DNA of 64,000 nucleotides from Rhizophagus irregularis (GCF_026210795.1 NC_089455.1:2542001-2606000); one strand, 5' to 3'. Positions 35,835 through 48,921 are shown, counted from the first letter of the stretch. Notes: generated by a model not told the origin, from the letters alone. Numbers and translations are program-made.

Positions 35835-36040
35835 TCCCACTTATTTCACTTAAAAACCTTTCAATTCTATTCCACTTATTCCACTTAAAAAAAACCTTTC
35901 AATTTTATTCCACTTATTCCACTAAAAAAAACCTTTCAATTCTATTCCACCTATTCCACATAAAAAACCTTTCAATTCCTATTCCACACTTATTCTGCTT
36001 AAAACCATTCCACTTAAAACTTTTCCAGTTTCATTCATAT
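35835..36040. repeat. Minisatellite in the 3' flank of the BTB gene
   Basis: About five imperfect units of 33-40 bp contain ACCTTTCAATTCTATTCCAC and TTATTCCACTT. The array ends about 20 bp from the stop codon of the BTB protein gene, so it probably lies in that gene's 3' untranslated region. Confidence 0.75.
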
Positions 36041-36060
36041 TTTTTGAATCATCTTTTTTT

Positions 36061-37328
36061 TTAATCTTCTTCAGAACTATTATTTAATTTACCAATTTTT
36101 GAATATTTTTGAATAGCATTTCTAGTGAATAAACCGGACATTGACATAGTGATAGATTTATAATTATTACCAAATTCCAATCTAAAAACCATATTGGGAA
36201 AAACATTTTCTAAATATTTTCTAATATCTTCATAAAAATGATTAACGATACAATAACCATTTAAACTAAATTCAATTAATTTAGCACCACCAGTATTACA
36301 ATTATTACAACGTCTATTACATCCTGAACAATTAATTGTTGAACATTTATTTGTTGAACGATTAGAACATATTGATTGAGATTGTATTGATTGTATTAAA
36401 AAACATTCCATTGGAGAACCATCACGAAAGAAAGTAATAGAAACACGATCAATTAATTTTGCAATTGCGGTACATATTAAATCTTCAATAGAATAAGCAA
36501 ATTCATCTAATAAAGCACCACCAGCTTTTTGTGCTATTGGTAAAGGGGAAGTGAATGGGATACCAAAATAAGAAAATTCTTGTTCTAATTCAGGTAAAGA
36601 AGTATAAGGAGGATATATTGGTGGTGATGAAGAATGAGAACATTGATGACGTCGACGTAATACTTGATTACTAGTATTAATATTATTACTATTATTATTA
36701 TTATTATTATTAGAAGTAGAAGCAGAAGGTTGAGTAGGAGTTGAACCATTAGTTTTTATAACCCCAGATAAAGCAGCTAAAGCACCAGTAGGTACAATAA
36801 CATTATTATGATCTGCATGAGTACCATTATTATTAACAGAATTAATTGATGAAATTGTAGTGGTAGAAGAATTTGAACTAGGAGTAGTATTCTCAAAAGG
36901 TAATTCAGGAGAAGGACGCCAAACAATATTTCCAGTACGATAATATTCCATAATATAATGAAATGCATGGCCATTTCTATCAATAAAATATTCATTTCCA
37001 TTCACCGGATGTAACATTGCTTGATTACGTGGATGAAACATTGTACCCAAGAAAGTTTTTGGATGAGCTGTTAATGTAGAACGATAAGTTTCATACTACA
37101 AAAATAAGTATGGATTTTTAGGATTTTTATTATTTGCAAGAAAGAAAAAAAAAAAGAAATCATTTAAATAAGAGAAAGGATATTAAAAATCATTCTCTTC
37201 CCATCTTTTACCTTGACACCACCTACGTTAAGAACGATACGTTCATCAATGAATTGGTCAAGTTGGTCACCAATCGAAGTACCATTATCAATAGAATCAT
37301 CCTTTGACTTTCCATTTTTTGCTTCCAT
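36061..37328 (-). CDS. BTB/POZ protein of the KCTD (K+ channel tetramerisation) type, 383 aa
   Basis: Two exons: 37328-37212 (39 codons) and 37095-36061, split by a 116-bp phase-0 intron. The BTB T1 domain starts at about residue 31 with IVLNVGGVK and continues after the splice with YETYRSTLTAHPKTFLGTMF, then NEYFIDRNGHAFHYIMEYYRTG. It is followed by an Asn/Ser/Thr-rich linker (about 115-195) and a C-terminal domain with EFSYFGIPF and a CSGCNRRCNNC cysteine cluster. KCTD-type BTB proteins are usually oligomeric adaptors, often for cullin-3 ubiquitin ligases. There is no channel segment, so it is not an ion channel. I chose the ATG at 37328 because upstream in-frame codons are low-complexity Phe/Lys. 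Confidence 0.88.
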
Positions 37329-37339
37329 ATTCAAAAAAA

Positions 37340-40300
37340 CAATCTTTTTTTTTTTTGAAAGAAATATATTTTTTTTTTCAAGAAAGAAAAAAAATCTACA
37401 AGAAAAAAAAAAACCAAAAATAAAATACAAGAGAATAAAAAAAGTAAATAAAAAGAAAAAAAAAAATCTACAAAAAAAGAAAAGAAAAAAAAATATGTAA
37501 TATGAATAAAAAAATAAATAAATAAATAAATATATATATAAATAAATAAATAATACTCTAGATAATAATGTCTAATAAGATAAAATATAATAAATAATAA
37601 TAATAATATAATAATAATATATATATATATATAAATGATACAAATCTTTTTTTGAGAGAAAATGTAAAAAAACGGAACAAAGGGGGGTTTATATAGAATT
37701 TATTTTTCTTTCCAATTTAATTTTTTTTTCTTTCCGTTGTTCTAATATATAAATATATAATAATAATATTATAATAAATAATAATTGTTTTTTTTTTACT
37801 CTAAAATTAATTAGTTTCCTAATTAATTAATCATGTACCAATAGTCTAGTTGTTTTCAGAAAAAAAACACGTTTTAAACTTGTACAATTTATATCACATA
37901 TTTTTTATGTAACACTTTATTAACCTTAATTTATATTAAATCTATTTTACCGTATCTATTCAATATATTAACTAGTTGAATCATAAAATATATATATATA
38001 TATAAAAATATGAATATGAAATCATTTTTTCTAAATAAAATTAATCGTAGTTTTTTTATAATTAAAACTAGTTTTTTTTTTCTTATCATGTCAAAAAAGT
38101 GGGATCATTTCCCTTATTTCATATAAATTGTATAATGAGACGCAGTAATGTTTTTTTTAAGTAATTTAATTGGTTCTTTATATCGATGTGATAATAACTA
38201 AATTAAGATCTCATTACTTTTTTTTAAAAAAAATTTCTAAAAATCGATGATTAGAACAGACTAGATCTTTTTTTTTATTTTTTATTTAAATTTTAGTTAA
38301 TTTTTTTTTTTTTTTTCATTTATACAATATTATTACTTCATATTATCTTATTATCTCATTGAGAATTTCCATTTCATACATCATCATTGCGGATTGCCCG
38401 AATATACTGTTTTTTTAAAAAAAATAATTCTTTTAAATGTTGACATTTTTTTTTTTTGATTTTCAATTTTTCATACCAATAACCTGGAATTTAAACTGAA
38501 ATTTCATTGGTCCAATTACTAACCAATATTTACAGATCGGAGGAATCATGTGGATCATTAAAAAAAAAAAACTTTATCTCCTATCTCACTTTTAGAAAAT
38601 TTTTTTTTTTGATTACACAATGAACCCGCCCTAAAAAGAATGAACGAACCCATTAAAGGAAATTCTTATTTACAGACTATAATTTCTTTAGTATAACCAC
38701 GCGACAAACCTTAAAAATACAAACATTCGGAGTTTGTTATTCCGAATATACTAATTAAAAAAAAAAGTTTCGAAAAACATTCTTGATTACAGAAAAAAAA
38801 AAAAAGAAGTAACACCTGACCGTTACCCAATTGTTTTGATTATAAGTAAACAATAATAACTTTATTCATTATATTCATTATACTTTTTTTTTCTCTTGAT
38901 ATCTTCGAAAATTAGAATTTTTCATTATTCTAAATATGAATAGAACCTTCCATATAACGAAAATTAAAAAGTTATTGTTTTATTGCGTAAGGTATTTGAT
39001 AAATACACGTGTCTAAAAAAGGTTTTGATATCTCACGTTGCACGACAACTTTTCCTGTTACACTACCGCAAAAAAAGGGACCAAATCGAAACATGTTCTG
39101 ATCAACAGCACACACACTATGACAATATTCAGCCAAAAGAAAATAATGCGTTATTAATACATAATACATTATTATTATTAAGCATATGATTTATTAATTC
39201 AAGTTAGTCAACACACAACTTTTTTTTCCCCTAAATTTTCAGTCAGTCAATGTCAACATGCATAATTTATAAGCATGTATATGCTGATCAACAATTGGTT
39301 GTAGAGAAAATAGAAAATTACGTAAAAAAAAAAACGATTTGCGTTTATATTAAAAAAAAAATTAAAAAATTTCAACTTTTTTTCAAAAAAAAAAAAAAAA
39401 AAAATTATCCTGTCGATTGGATAATCAATATATTATAATATCCGTAATATTATAATATTTGTAATACTGTAATACCATCATATATTCGCGAGACGCGAAT
39501 ACTTATTTATTTGATGATCAAATAATATTAATTTTCGGTAATTTCCCTTCATTCATATAATGATTTACAGTGTTTTGCGAATTTTCTTAATAGAAATTAT
39601 ATTTCGATTTGTTTTTTTTTTTCGAATGATTAATTATGATAACATTTTATTTAAAATGTACGGAAAATGTACGGAAAGTAACGAAAAAAGATATGAAAAC
39701 AACGTAAACATATTACGGAGATGAGTTTACATTTTCGTACATTCCGTTTTATGCAATATAATTCAGATTATTCGTATACTTTCCGTAAAATTTCCGTACT
39801 TAATCCGTCAACTTTTTGTTCCAAGTCTAGAACGAGGTTCTAGATTTAGATTCTAGACTCTAGATCGAGCATGTATGTTAAAAATCATCTAACTTTGATT
39901 GTCTATCGAAATTTTTTTTTTGATTTTTTTTTCCATTCATTATTTCTTATTTTGTTTATTTTAATAGTTTTTTAACTTGTTGTACCGATTCTTACATTTT
40001 TAAAAGGCCGAAATATGGATAAAAAATGTTGTTACACAGGAAATAAATCGGTTTTTAATATAAATAATAAAATTAACTTAATTGTTTGTTTAACGTTCAG
40101 ATCATGGGGAAAGAGAAGTTTAAAGTTATACAAACTAAATAAAACAAACATAATAAAAGAGCAGAATCTAGACGGATGCAAAACATGTAATGTATGTTTG
40201 CTACCATTATGTTTGTAAGGAATAAATGGGAATGTTGGGGAATGTTAAACAATGTAATTGTGTAACCTTTTTACGGCATTTCATTTCACGTGATATTAGA

Positions 40301-41400
40301 CGTCAAAAAAAAAATTCTTTCTTTTTTTACTACTAAATTAATAATCAATCGATGATAAAAAAATGCGATCTCTTTTCCATTTAATGTGTTTAATGTTACA
40401 CGAATTACTGCCATTACTGCCGCTAAATGTGTTAAATGAGCAAAAATTTCTCTTTCAAATAAAAATAAGATATTATATAATTTAATTTATTTCAAAGTAA
40501 AAAAAGATTTATCAATGTAAACATTTGAAAAGAAAAGAGTAATAATAATAATAATAATATAATAAAGAAAGAACTAAAGTAAAAAAGGGTGAATAAAAAA
40601 TCAAAAAAAAAACTTTGATCCTTAATATTTTATAAATAAAAGAAAAGGAACTATATAAAACCACTTTTTTTTAGTACTAATTATTCTGGTCAAAGCACAA
40701 AAAATAAAATATTCTTTATAAAAAATAACGATAAAAAAATATTTTTTTTTTTCACCAATGAACGAAGATGAATATTTTTTTTTTGTTTCCGAGCTATTTA
40801 TCTATCTATCTTTTTTATCATTTTATGATCCATATCCGAAATATAATTATCTTTTATCTAATCTTTGTAACATCCTTTTCCCGCTATTAGATAGTTACCA
40901 CAATAAAAGATATTTTTTTTTCGAATATCTAAAAAAAAAAGGATTATTTTGTTAAAATTTAAAGGAAATATTTATTTATCATAGAAAAAAAAAATTATGA
41001 AATTAAAAAAAAAAAGAAAAAATGTAAAAAATGTAAAAAATAAAATATTATACCTAGAATACTTTCAGGATTTTCACGCGAAAATAATAATAATAATAAA
41101 AAATAAAAGATAAATTCTTTTCAATAAAAAAAAAAGAAAAGAAATAAATCTATTAATTAATTATTTAAATTTTTAAATTTTTCGAATTTTATATAATTAA
41201 TTATATATTTAAAAAAAGTTTTTCTACCGATTTTTTAATTTTCTTTTTAAAAAAAGAAAAATATTCGATTAGTAATAAATTCTTTAATAAATCGAAAAAA
41301 AATTTGCAAATTTTCTAAAATAAATATTATCTTACCAAAAAAAAAAGAAAAAACTTTTTTTGAAAAATATTTTTTTTTGAATAATTATTTTTATCAAACA
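37340..41400. other. Long gene-free stretch upstream of the BTB gene
   Basis: There is no convincing gene. The stretch holds A/T homopolymers and AAAT/AT microsatellites (37500-37640, 40535-40570). It also has a perfect 8-bp stem TATTCGCG/CGCGAATA with a 3-nt loop (39483-39501), an inverted-repeat block (39653-39801), and overlapping TCTAGA palindromes near 39825-39865. The frames at 38972-39189 and 40015-40218 have no recognisable domain. Confidence 0.45.
39653..39801. repeat. Inverted repeat with ACGGAAA units, possible MITE
   Basis: The left arm reads AAATGTACGGAAAATGTACGG then AAAGTAACGA. The right arm is the inverse of AAGTACGGAAATTTTACGG then AAAGTATACGA. The block is about 149 bp long. 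No target duplication is clear. Confidence 0.5.
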
Positions 41401-41455
41401 CATAAAACGCTTCACTTCCAAAGGTTAATACAAATATTCGGTATTAACTCTTAAT

Positions 41456-41604
41456 GATGGTATCTTTGCTAGTCACTTTTGACACTTGTAGGGCAGGAAG
41501 GGCCCGCACAATCGTCGCAAGGATAGCGGGAACAAGAACCACCAAGAGGAAGCTTAAGAATTACTGTTTTTGGGTGGTGAAGAAAAACAGTCTAAATTTA
41601 TGAT
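41456..41604. other. GC-richer island with a hairpin, possible small gene or ncRNA
   Basis: A stretch of about 90 bp (41485-41560) is clearly richer in G and C than anything within several kb. On the plus strand an ATG at 41456 opens a basic peptide of about 49 codons. On the minus strand a cysteine-rich frame (GGSCSRYPCDDCAGPSC) is open but lacks an ATG. Directly after the island lies a 9-bp perfect stem ACTGTTTTT (41563-41571) with its inverse at 41583-41591 and an 11-nt loop. I cannot tell a micro-ORF from a structured RNA or a regulatory element. Confidence 0.4.
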
Positions 41605-41672
41605 TTCATTCAATTTATATTTTTTTTTTTCTTTCTATCAGTTTTCTATGGAAATTTTTTTTGATTCTCATT

Positions 41673-43230
41673 TCTAAGCCTGTGCCTCATTATTTTTTTT
41701 TTAGAAGCCTCATAAAAATTCTGAAAACTTTTTAAAGTTAAAAAAAAAATATTTTTTTTTTCTATTATTACTCCTTTCTCATCAAAAAGTTGGCTTGTAA
41801 ATTCCAATTTTGGAATTTTCATTTGTTTGGATTATTTGGCTGAGACTTTGGTGACACGATAACAAGAAAAACAATCATCTTAATTTAGTTTTAATCAACT
41901 TTATTATTTCGGGCTTTTGGATTATTAAAATTTCACCCTTGACTTTTTAAAGGAATACTAAATAGGATTAAATATATATTGAGGCTTTGAAATTTTTTCG
42001 AAGGCTGTGAAAAGAAAACCCAACAGATCATTCCACGTTTATAAAAAATGTAGTTTTTTTTTTTTGAATTCACGGCTGAGATATATTACGATCAAGATAT
42101 TTACTATTTATTGCTTAGTCAATGGCTGAGACGTTTCATTTAATAAGGAAACCAATTATTTTCTTTTTAAGAATCTTTTTTTTTTTTTTTAAGAAAAAAC
42201 TTTTATTGTAAAGGGCTTATGAATAAAAAAAAATTTTTTCTATTATGGAATATAATAATTCAATGAATGTTTTTGGCTGGTGTAGGAAAAAGGTTGAATG
42301 ATCAAAAAATATGGCGAGGATGGGGCGTGACAAGGCTGGTGAAATATGGCTGAGATCTTTTTTTATTAAAAAAATTTTTTTTTTTTCTTCTTAAAAGAAG
42401 TAACGAAAAAATGGCTTGGAAAATGTTGTAGATCACGTCAATCACAAAATTGTTAATTTTGCAAATATTTTTTCTTTCTTTTGAGGCTTAGATATAAGAA
42501 GTCGATCTTTTATTATAATGTAAATAAAAATAAACAAGAACGTGTAAAATAATAAACGTGATCGCAAATCTTTACAATTTTTGTAATAATTTCAGGCTTG
42601 GAAAATTTGTGGCCGAGTCAAAAAAACGAAAGACAGAAAGGAAGAATGATTTTCTTTTATTCCGTTCCGTTTAATATATCTCATATTGGATAGATACTTA
42701 AAGTTATCTGATAATTGTCAACAAATAAATCAAGTTCGGATTATATCGGACATTTACTTTATAATTCAATCCGTTTTTTAAACGGCTATTTACTTTAATT
42801 CTCAAGTCCGAAATAAAATGGCTTAGTCGGTAAAATTATTATAATTAAATTTATGATACGAACCTTTCCTTATAATTCCGGACCTTTGATTTTATCTTAT
42901 ACCGAGGTGAATAATGAAAACAAATTGAAATAATGAATTTAATCATTGAAAGATAGATAATTAAAGCGTTACGAGGCTTAGAAAGAAAGACGATGAATAT
43001 TTTTTTTTTTTTGTCTCACGATATCAAACAAAACAAGTTTAAATTCACTTTTTTTTTAGAGTTTATGTCCTTAAAAATTTTACTCAGCCCAGTGTGACAA
43101 GCCATAACTATATATGTCAATCATGTTAAACATTTCACAGCCAATCAGTCCTTAACATTTAGAAAAAAATGCGCATTTCATCCATATTCTTTTTTTCTCG
43201 ATTTTTTACGATTTTTTTCTTCGTGGCTTG
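41673..43230. promoter_or_regulatory. Cluster of GGCT-core motifs, function unknown
   Basis: In this AT-rich stretch GGCT or its complement occurs about 18-20 times. Frequent forms are GGCTGAG (near 41838, 42067, 42122, 42347), GGCTTAG (near 42483, 42820, 42974) and GGCTTGG/GGCTGGT. Nearly all are in the plus orientation. From base composition alone I would expect about one or two. There is no open frame. A transcription-factor binding cluster or a non-coding RNA are the simplest readings. Confidence 0.4.
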
Positions 43231-43954
43231 CACGACATGATCGACAATCTTTTTTAACAAAGGGTTCATTCACGAATTCAAAACGTGTGAATTTTTTGTC
43301 AATTAAGATAGAAATAAATTACTTATTTAAGTGTCGGTTCTCATCTAAAAATCTAGTATACTTTGATTCTTTCCATATAAAGATTGTGGAGTAATAATAA
43401 ACAAATGTGATCAACAGTAATTAAATTAAAATATTATTACGATGTCTTCCGTAAAAAAAATAAACATGTTTAAAATCTTTTTTTTTTTTTTCTGAAAGTA
43501 TGATATCATGTTACGTGTCTTTTCTGCTTTTTTTTTTTCAAGATTCAACAAAAGCAAAAATAACAAAAAAAATTTATTAAAATTTCTAAAGAATTATAAA
43601 ATTTTAAAAGAATTATAAAAGTTCGAAAGAATTAAATTTTTTATAAAATATGACAAACTTTTTTTTTATCAAAAATTGATTTATTTTTTATTTTATTTTT
43701 GGAATTTCATTTCGTAAAAAAAAAAAGAGATTCGATTCATAAAAGAATTACTAATTTTTGATAAAATCTCGTTTCAAATTTCAAATTCAAAAATTCAATT
43801 GTTACGAATAAACAAAATTAATCCAAATTACATAAAATACTAGTTATTTTGAAATTAACTTGTTATTAATTATGATCATGATTTTTCATTTGTTCAATGC
43901 TTTCTTTCTTCTGTTAAAACTTGTTAAAAACTTGTAATAAATACTTACTTGTGT

Positions 43955-44190
43955 AAATTGTATAAATAGAAGTATATATAAATGCTGTAGAAAAATATAT
44001 ATAAAATGTTGTATAAATGCTGTAAATAAATATATAAAATGTTGTATAAATCCTGTAAATGAATATATATAGATGCATGTTATATAATTGCTGTAAATAA
44101 TTGCCGTAAATAAATATAAATAGATGCTGTAAAAGTGCTGTTTTATAAATATATAAATACCGTATAAATACCGAATATAAATATAAACAT
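43955..44190. repeat. Minisatellite of TGCTGTAAATAAATATATA type
   Basis: Imperfect units of about 24-35 bp share ATGCTGTAAATAAATATATA or ATGTTGTATAAAT. A long minus-strand frame across it (43886-44215) reflects the repeat and not a gene. Confidence 0.65.
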
Positions 44191-44699
44191 AAGCCTCTAT
44201 ACTATTTACCATCAAATTCTTTGTAATTATAAATATTTATGTCATATGGTATTTTTAAAAAATTATCATTATTAATGGAGAGGAAAAAAAAAACATTTCT
44301 CTGAGAATAAATAATCTGAAATTCATAATCAATTTTTTTTTTTATAATGTTAAAAGGCAATTAACGTGATCGTAAAGAATTTTTTGGAAATCTTTGCCAT
44401 ATACAGTATTTGCGCGAAACAAATTATAAATTACTTTATAGAATATAAAATAATATTTTTAATTGTTTATTTGTTAATAATAATAATTAAATAAAAAAGA
44501 AAGAGAAAGATAAAATAAAAAAAATGAAATAATCCTATCAAATAACAGGTACGGTGAAAATTTCTATTGGATATTATTGGATACCGATATAAATTTTAAA
44601 ACAAGAAAAAAATGGTTGAAATGATAAATAATTCTATTAATATGTATTTATATATCAATGAAAGTATGAAACTACTATTCTATGACATAATCAAACAAA

Positions 44700-47595
44700 T
44701 TACTGGATCTCAGCTAAAAAAAGATGATTAAAAATTGAAATGGTAAGTAATCTTATTAAGCTATCAATACTGTGGATTTTTCTGTGATATAAATAGGATA
44801 TTAAATTTCGATCAGAATCCCGAACAAAAAAAATATGATTAAAATAGCAAATAATCTTATTAATACTATGTATACACCAATGAACTTCAGTTTCTGCGAT
44901 ATAATCGAACAAAATATTAGATCCCAATAAAATCCCAAACAAAAAAGCTAGATTGAAATGACAAATAATCTTATTAATACTATGTATACACCAATGAACT
45001 TCAGTTTCTGCGATATAATCGAACAAAATATTAGATCCCAATAAAATCCCAAACAAAAAAGGTTGATTGAAATGACAAATAATCTTATTAATACTATGTA
45101 TACACCAATGAACTTCAGTTTCTGCGATATAATCGAACAAAATATTAGATCCCAATAAAATCCAAAACAAAAAAGATTGATCGAAATGACAAATAATCTT
45201 ATTAATACTATGTATACACCAATGAACTTTAGTTTCTGCGATATAATCGAACAAAATATTAGATCCCAATAAAATCCCAAACAAAAAAGATTGATTGAAA
45301 TGACAAATAATCTTATTAATACTATGTATACACCAATGAACTTCAGTTTCTGCGATATAATCGAACAAAATATTAGATCCCAATAAAATCCCAAACAAAA
45401 AAGATTGATTGAAATGACAAATAATCTTATTAATACTATGTATACACCAATGAATTTTTCTATTATAGTAACCAAATAAAAAATTAGATTCCAATAAAGC
45501 TTTCAACAAAGTTAATAATTTTCTTCTATCATTATTCCACCAGTTATAATTTGAATTTTGTTTAAGCTTTAAAACTTGTGCAATATTTTTTTGCATAGAG
45601 TACATACATTTGTTGTGGATAACCAAAGTTGACCGAAAGGTATATAAATTTGATCTTATATAATCAATATAAAATTTCCATTCTTTTGTCAAATTGCCCG
45701 GGTACTTGTTGCAAACAATTAAAGTTAACCAAAAGATATATGAAAGTAGTGTTACTATATTATTAATAACAAGTTCCAATACTTTTAATACTTTTGCTAA
45801 ATTGTCTAGATACTTGTTGTAAATAACTAAAGATATTATATGATAATTGTATCATATATTTTAATATAAATTGTATAAAATATTAGTTTTATAAATAATC
45901 ATTATAAATAAGATTTTAATTACTCACTATAATTATTATATTCAGCTGATTTGATATTATTAATATCAAGTTCCCATTCTTTTGTCAAATTGTTCATCAG
46001 ATACTTGTCGTAAATAACTAAAGTTAACCAAAAGATATTATATGAAAATTGTAATATATATTCTATATAAAATGTTTATAAAATATTAGTTTTGGTATAA
46101 AAAAACATTTTAATTACTTACTATAATTATCATATTTATCTGATCTTTTATTATTAATATCAAGTTCTGATTCTTTTGTTAAATTAATTAAAATGCACAT
46201 ATGTAATAAATAACTGTTAATATTAATAATATAAAATTTAAATAAATAAATAATTACCATTAAAAGAGGTATAATCATTATTTTGATAATAATAATTAAA
46301 TGGATCTGAATAATTTGTAATAAAAATAAAGTTTTTTTATTATATTATTCATATCTTTAATAAATTATTATTATAAAATAGCTTACCTAATTCTAAAGAT
46401 TCTAAGGTAAGGGCTTCTTGACTCATACTTGTATATATTGCAGATTTTATCATTTTACTTAAAGGTCTACTCGTATAAATTGCTCCCGGATTATTGGTTG
46501 TTATAGGTCCAATTTCTGGGGATAGTTTAATCTTTGTTGGTTTTTCAAGCTCACTTAATTTAATATAATCTAATTCTTTTAAAATACTACTAGCTGTTGG
46601 CCTTTTATTCGGATCGGAATGCCAACATTTTTTCATCAGATTAATATAATCTTTCGGTATATTTGTAGTACTAATTGGAGGACGAAGACCATTACAGATA
46701 CTAATGATAAGATCTATATCATGAATTTGATCCCAAAATGGTCTTCTACCTGTCATAAATTCCCACATAATCATACCAAAGCTATATATATCTGAAGCTG
46801 TAGTATACTTGTGTCCTTGAAAAATCTCTGGAGCAATATATGGAATGATTCCATAAATCTCACCACTATTATCTGCTGCGATTGAGGATTTACTTATTCC
46901 TAAATCACATATTATTGCAGAAGTTGCATTATTATAAAGGATATTTCCGCTATGGAAATCACGGTGAATAATATTTGCATCATGAATATACTTTAGTCCA
47001 TTTAAAATAGAAATTAACATAATCAACTTTTTGTACCAAGAATAATAAAAGTGATTTGTTATATAATGTCTCAAGTCTCCTGAAGAATAATAATCCATAA
47101 TTATCATAAAATCCTTTGTTGTGGGATCTTGGGTAATTCCGTAATAATTGATAATACAAACATTATGAAAATTAAAATATTCATTAATACCAAATATTTC
47201 TGATGAACGTGAATGATAATCATAAAATATTTCAAGCTGGATTTTAAACACACATAAACATATATTAATACAAGTTCTTCATATTATGAAAAATAATAAG
47301 TTATTATAAAATACTATACCTCATTTAAATCCTTAAGTGTGATGTCTTTAGAATTGTTAAGTTTTTTAAGAGCAATTGTTTTGCATTTATTATTATGTTT
47401 TTCAACCCATATGGCTTTATATATTTTACTAAATCCTCCCTCAGCAAGAAATTCTATGTTTTCAAATTGGTCATAGGAAACAAACTCTATCCTTCCGGTT
47501 TTTAGATTGTCATTTTTTTGCGTATATATAATAAAATCGTCCACAACATTATTTCCACTCAATTTGTAATCTCGGTTTTTATCATAGTATTTCAT
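44700..47595 (-). CDS. TKL-like protein kinase with mini-exon tail and 38-residue repeats (752 aa)
   Basis: Six in-phase exons: 47595-47320, 47236-46387, 46305-46258, 46172-46122, 45978-45928, 45682-44700 (2,259 nt). The kinase domain has a glycine loop at 50-58 (LAEGGFSKIYK), catalytic Lys77, HRD at 183-185 (HRDFHSGN), DLG in place of DFG at 203-205, and APE at 227-229; it appears active. Three small exons (48, 51 and 51 nt, all phase 1) encode a DPFNYYYQNN-type piece and two variants of ELDINN...YNNY. The last exon encodes a hydrophobic C-terminus with six 38-residue repeats (VHWCIHSINKIICHF...). Expanded TKL-like kinases with Sel1 or similar tails are typical of Rhizophagus; a signalling role is likely but the substrate is unknown. 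A tandem paralogue lies 3.6 kb upstream. Confidence 0.85.
44846..45475 (-). repeat. 114-bp tandem repeat array inside the kinase gene
   Basis: Six units spaced exactly 114 bp apart (anchors near 44846, 44960, 45074, 45188, 45302, 45416) encode 38-residue repeats. The inner units are nearly identical, while the outer two are diverged yet keep the frame. 114 is a multiple of three, so a second frame is also open through the array. The first unit (near 45470, with FGYYNRKIHWCIH) also exists in the paralogous gene, where the array has shrunk to about one unit. Confidence 0.85.
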
Positions 47596-47599
47596 TTTG

Positions 47600-48920
47600 T
47601 ATGATTGAAATATTTTTTTTATATAAAGAGTAATAAAGATAATTAATTTAGGACACTCGGTCTTTATATATAGAATTATAGATATAGGTATATATATTTC
47701 GAACTATTTAGCCAATCTCTTGTTTTTCCGGATTATTTTTATTAATAAAATGTTAGAAAATCATATGGTTACACGGATTCATTTAATTTACAATCAACTA
47801 CAATGACAAAGTTATCATTGGTCTATTCATTGAAAGATTCTAATCCAAATTAAAATTTTGATTTTGTCATTTGAAAAAATACGCCAAATTAGCAAAAAAG
47901 TCAATAAAACAATCGGATCTACCTCAATTAATTACAATTTCGACAAATCTAGACAATTTTTTTTTCATAATATTAAATAAATTTTATATTGTAATTAAAA
48001 GTATAAATATTATACGCTACCTAAAAATGACATAGAATAATCGTGAAGGAACATTTAAATTTCCCATTTTTTTCCCCCTCCAGTTAAAAATCCAGCATGA
48101 TGACATACTTGATATATAATTGATTAAACATAAATTTTAGATTCTTCTCTATGCATAAATTCCTATTGAAAGCTTTTTCGTAATGATGATGATAAATATT
48201 TTTTATGTGGACACTACCGATAAAGAGCTTGAATTGGATGGGTTTATGATTGAAATATTTCTTTTTTTAGTCATTAAATCGATCAATTGTTTAATTGGTG
48301 ATCTGTTGATTAGAATGGAAATAAACAAAATGTAGATCAATCAATTTGGATTTTATTACTGAAGTCCTAACTTGATATGAAATTAGCGTATTTTATAAGT
48401 AAATAATATAAATAAAGTTAATTTATTTGTAAAGATTAAGTTCATATAGCGCAGTAAATTAAGTTGATACTATATCGATATTTATTAGAGAATAATTAAT
48501 TAAGGTGAAAATTGTTTATTATAATGACAATAATTCATATTATATATTTCAGAGTTATTTTATCTATATTGTAATAGTTAATAATTGAATAAAATTTGAA
48601 ATTATATTTTATTTATCAGAATACTAACGGCAAGTTATTTAAAAAATTATAAAGTACAAAATAGTACAAAATAATATAAAATAAATAAAAATGTTTAGAA
48701 ATAACAGAAAAATAAAAATAATTTTGCTTTATTATGCAATTTGTTAAAAAAGTAAAAGTAAATAAATCCTGTACTTTCCTTAATTTTATAAAATATCCTA
48801 CAAATATTGTAAAAGAAAAAATCATAGATAATACTTATATAAATATAATTATTTGTCTCGTCATTATAATTATTAGATTTCATATTATTAATATCCAATT
48901 CCCATTCTCTTGTTAAATTA
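47600..48920. other. Spacer between the tandem kinase genes
   Basis: No complete gene is visible. At about 48840-48910 the minus strand carries an orphan mini-exon-like segment encoding TREWELDINNMKS, related to the mini-exons of both kinases and now downstream of the stop of the second gene. The rest is AT-rich. Confidence 0.5.
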
Positions 48921-48921
48921 T

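Noticed and set aside
38972-39189. Open frames on both strands near 39 kb
   Set aside because: Short, mutually overlapping and without recognisable domains or splice sites.
43886-44215. 109-codon minus frame rich in Tyr and Ile
   Set aside because: It is produced by a TGTAAATAAATATA minisatellite.
44948-45475. Second open frame through the 114-bp array (175 codons)
   Set aside because: The unit length is a multiple of three, so alternative frames stay open. Only the other frame is in phase with the kinase exons and continues past both ends.
44846-45475. Regular repeats resembling a CRISPR array
   Set aside because: The units are 114 bp and nearly identical throughout with no unique spacers, and lie in a eukaryotic coding exon.
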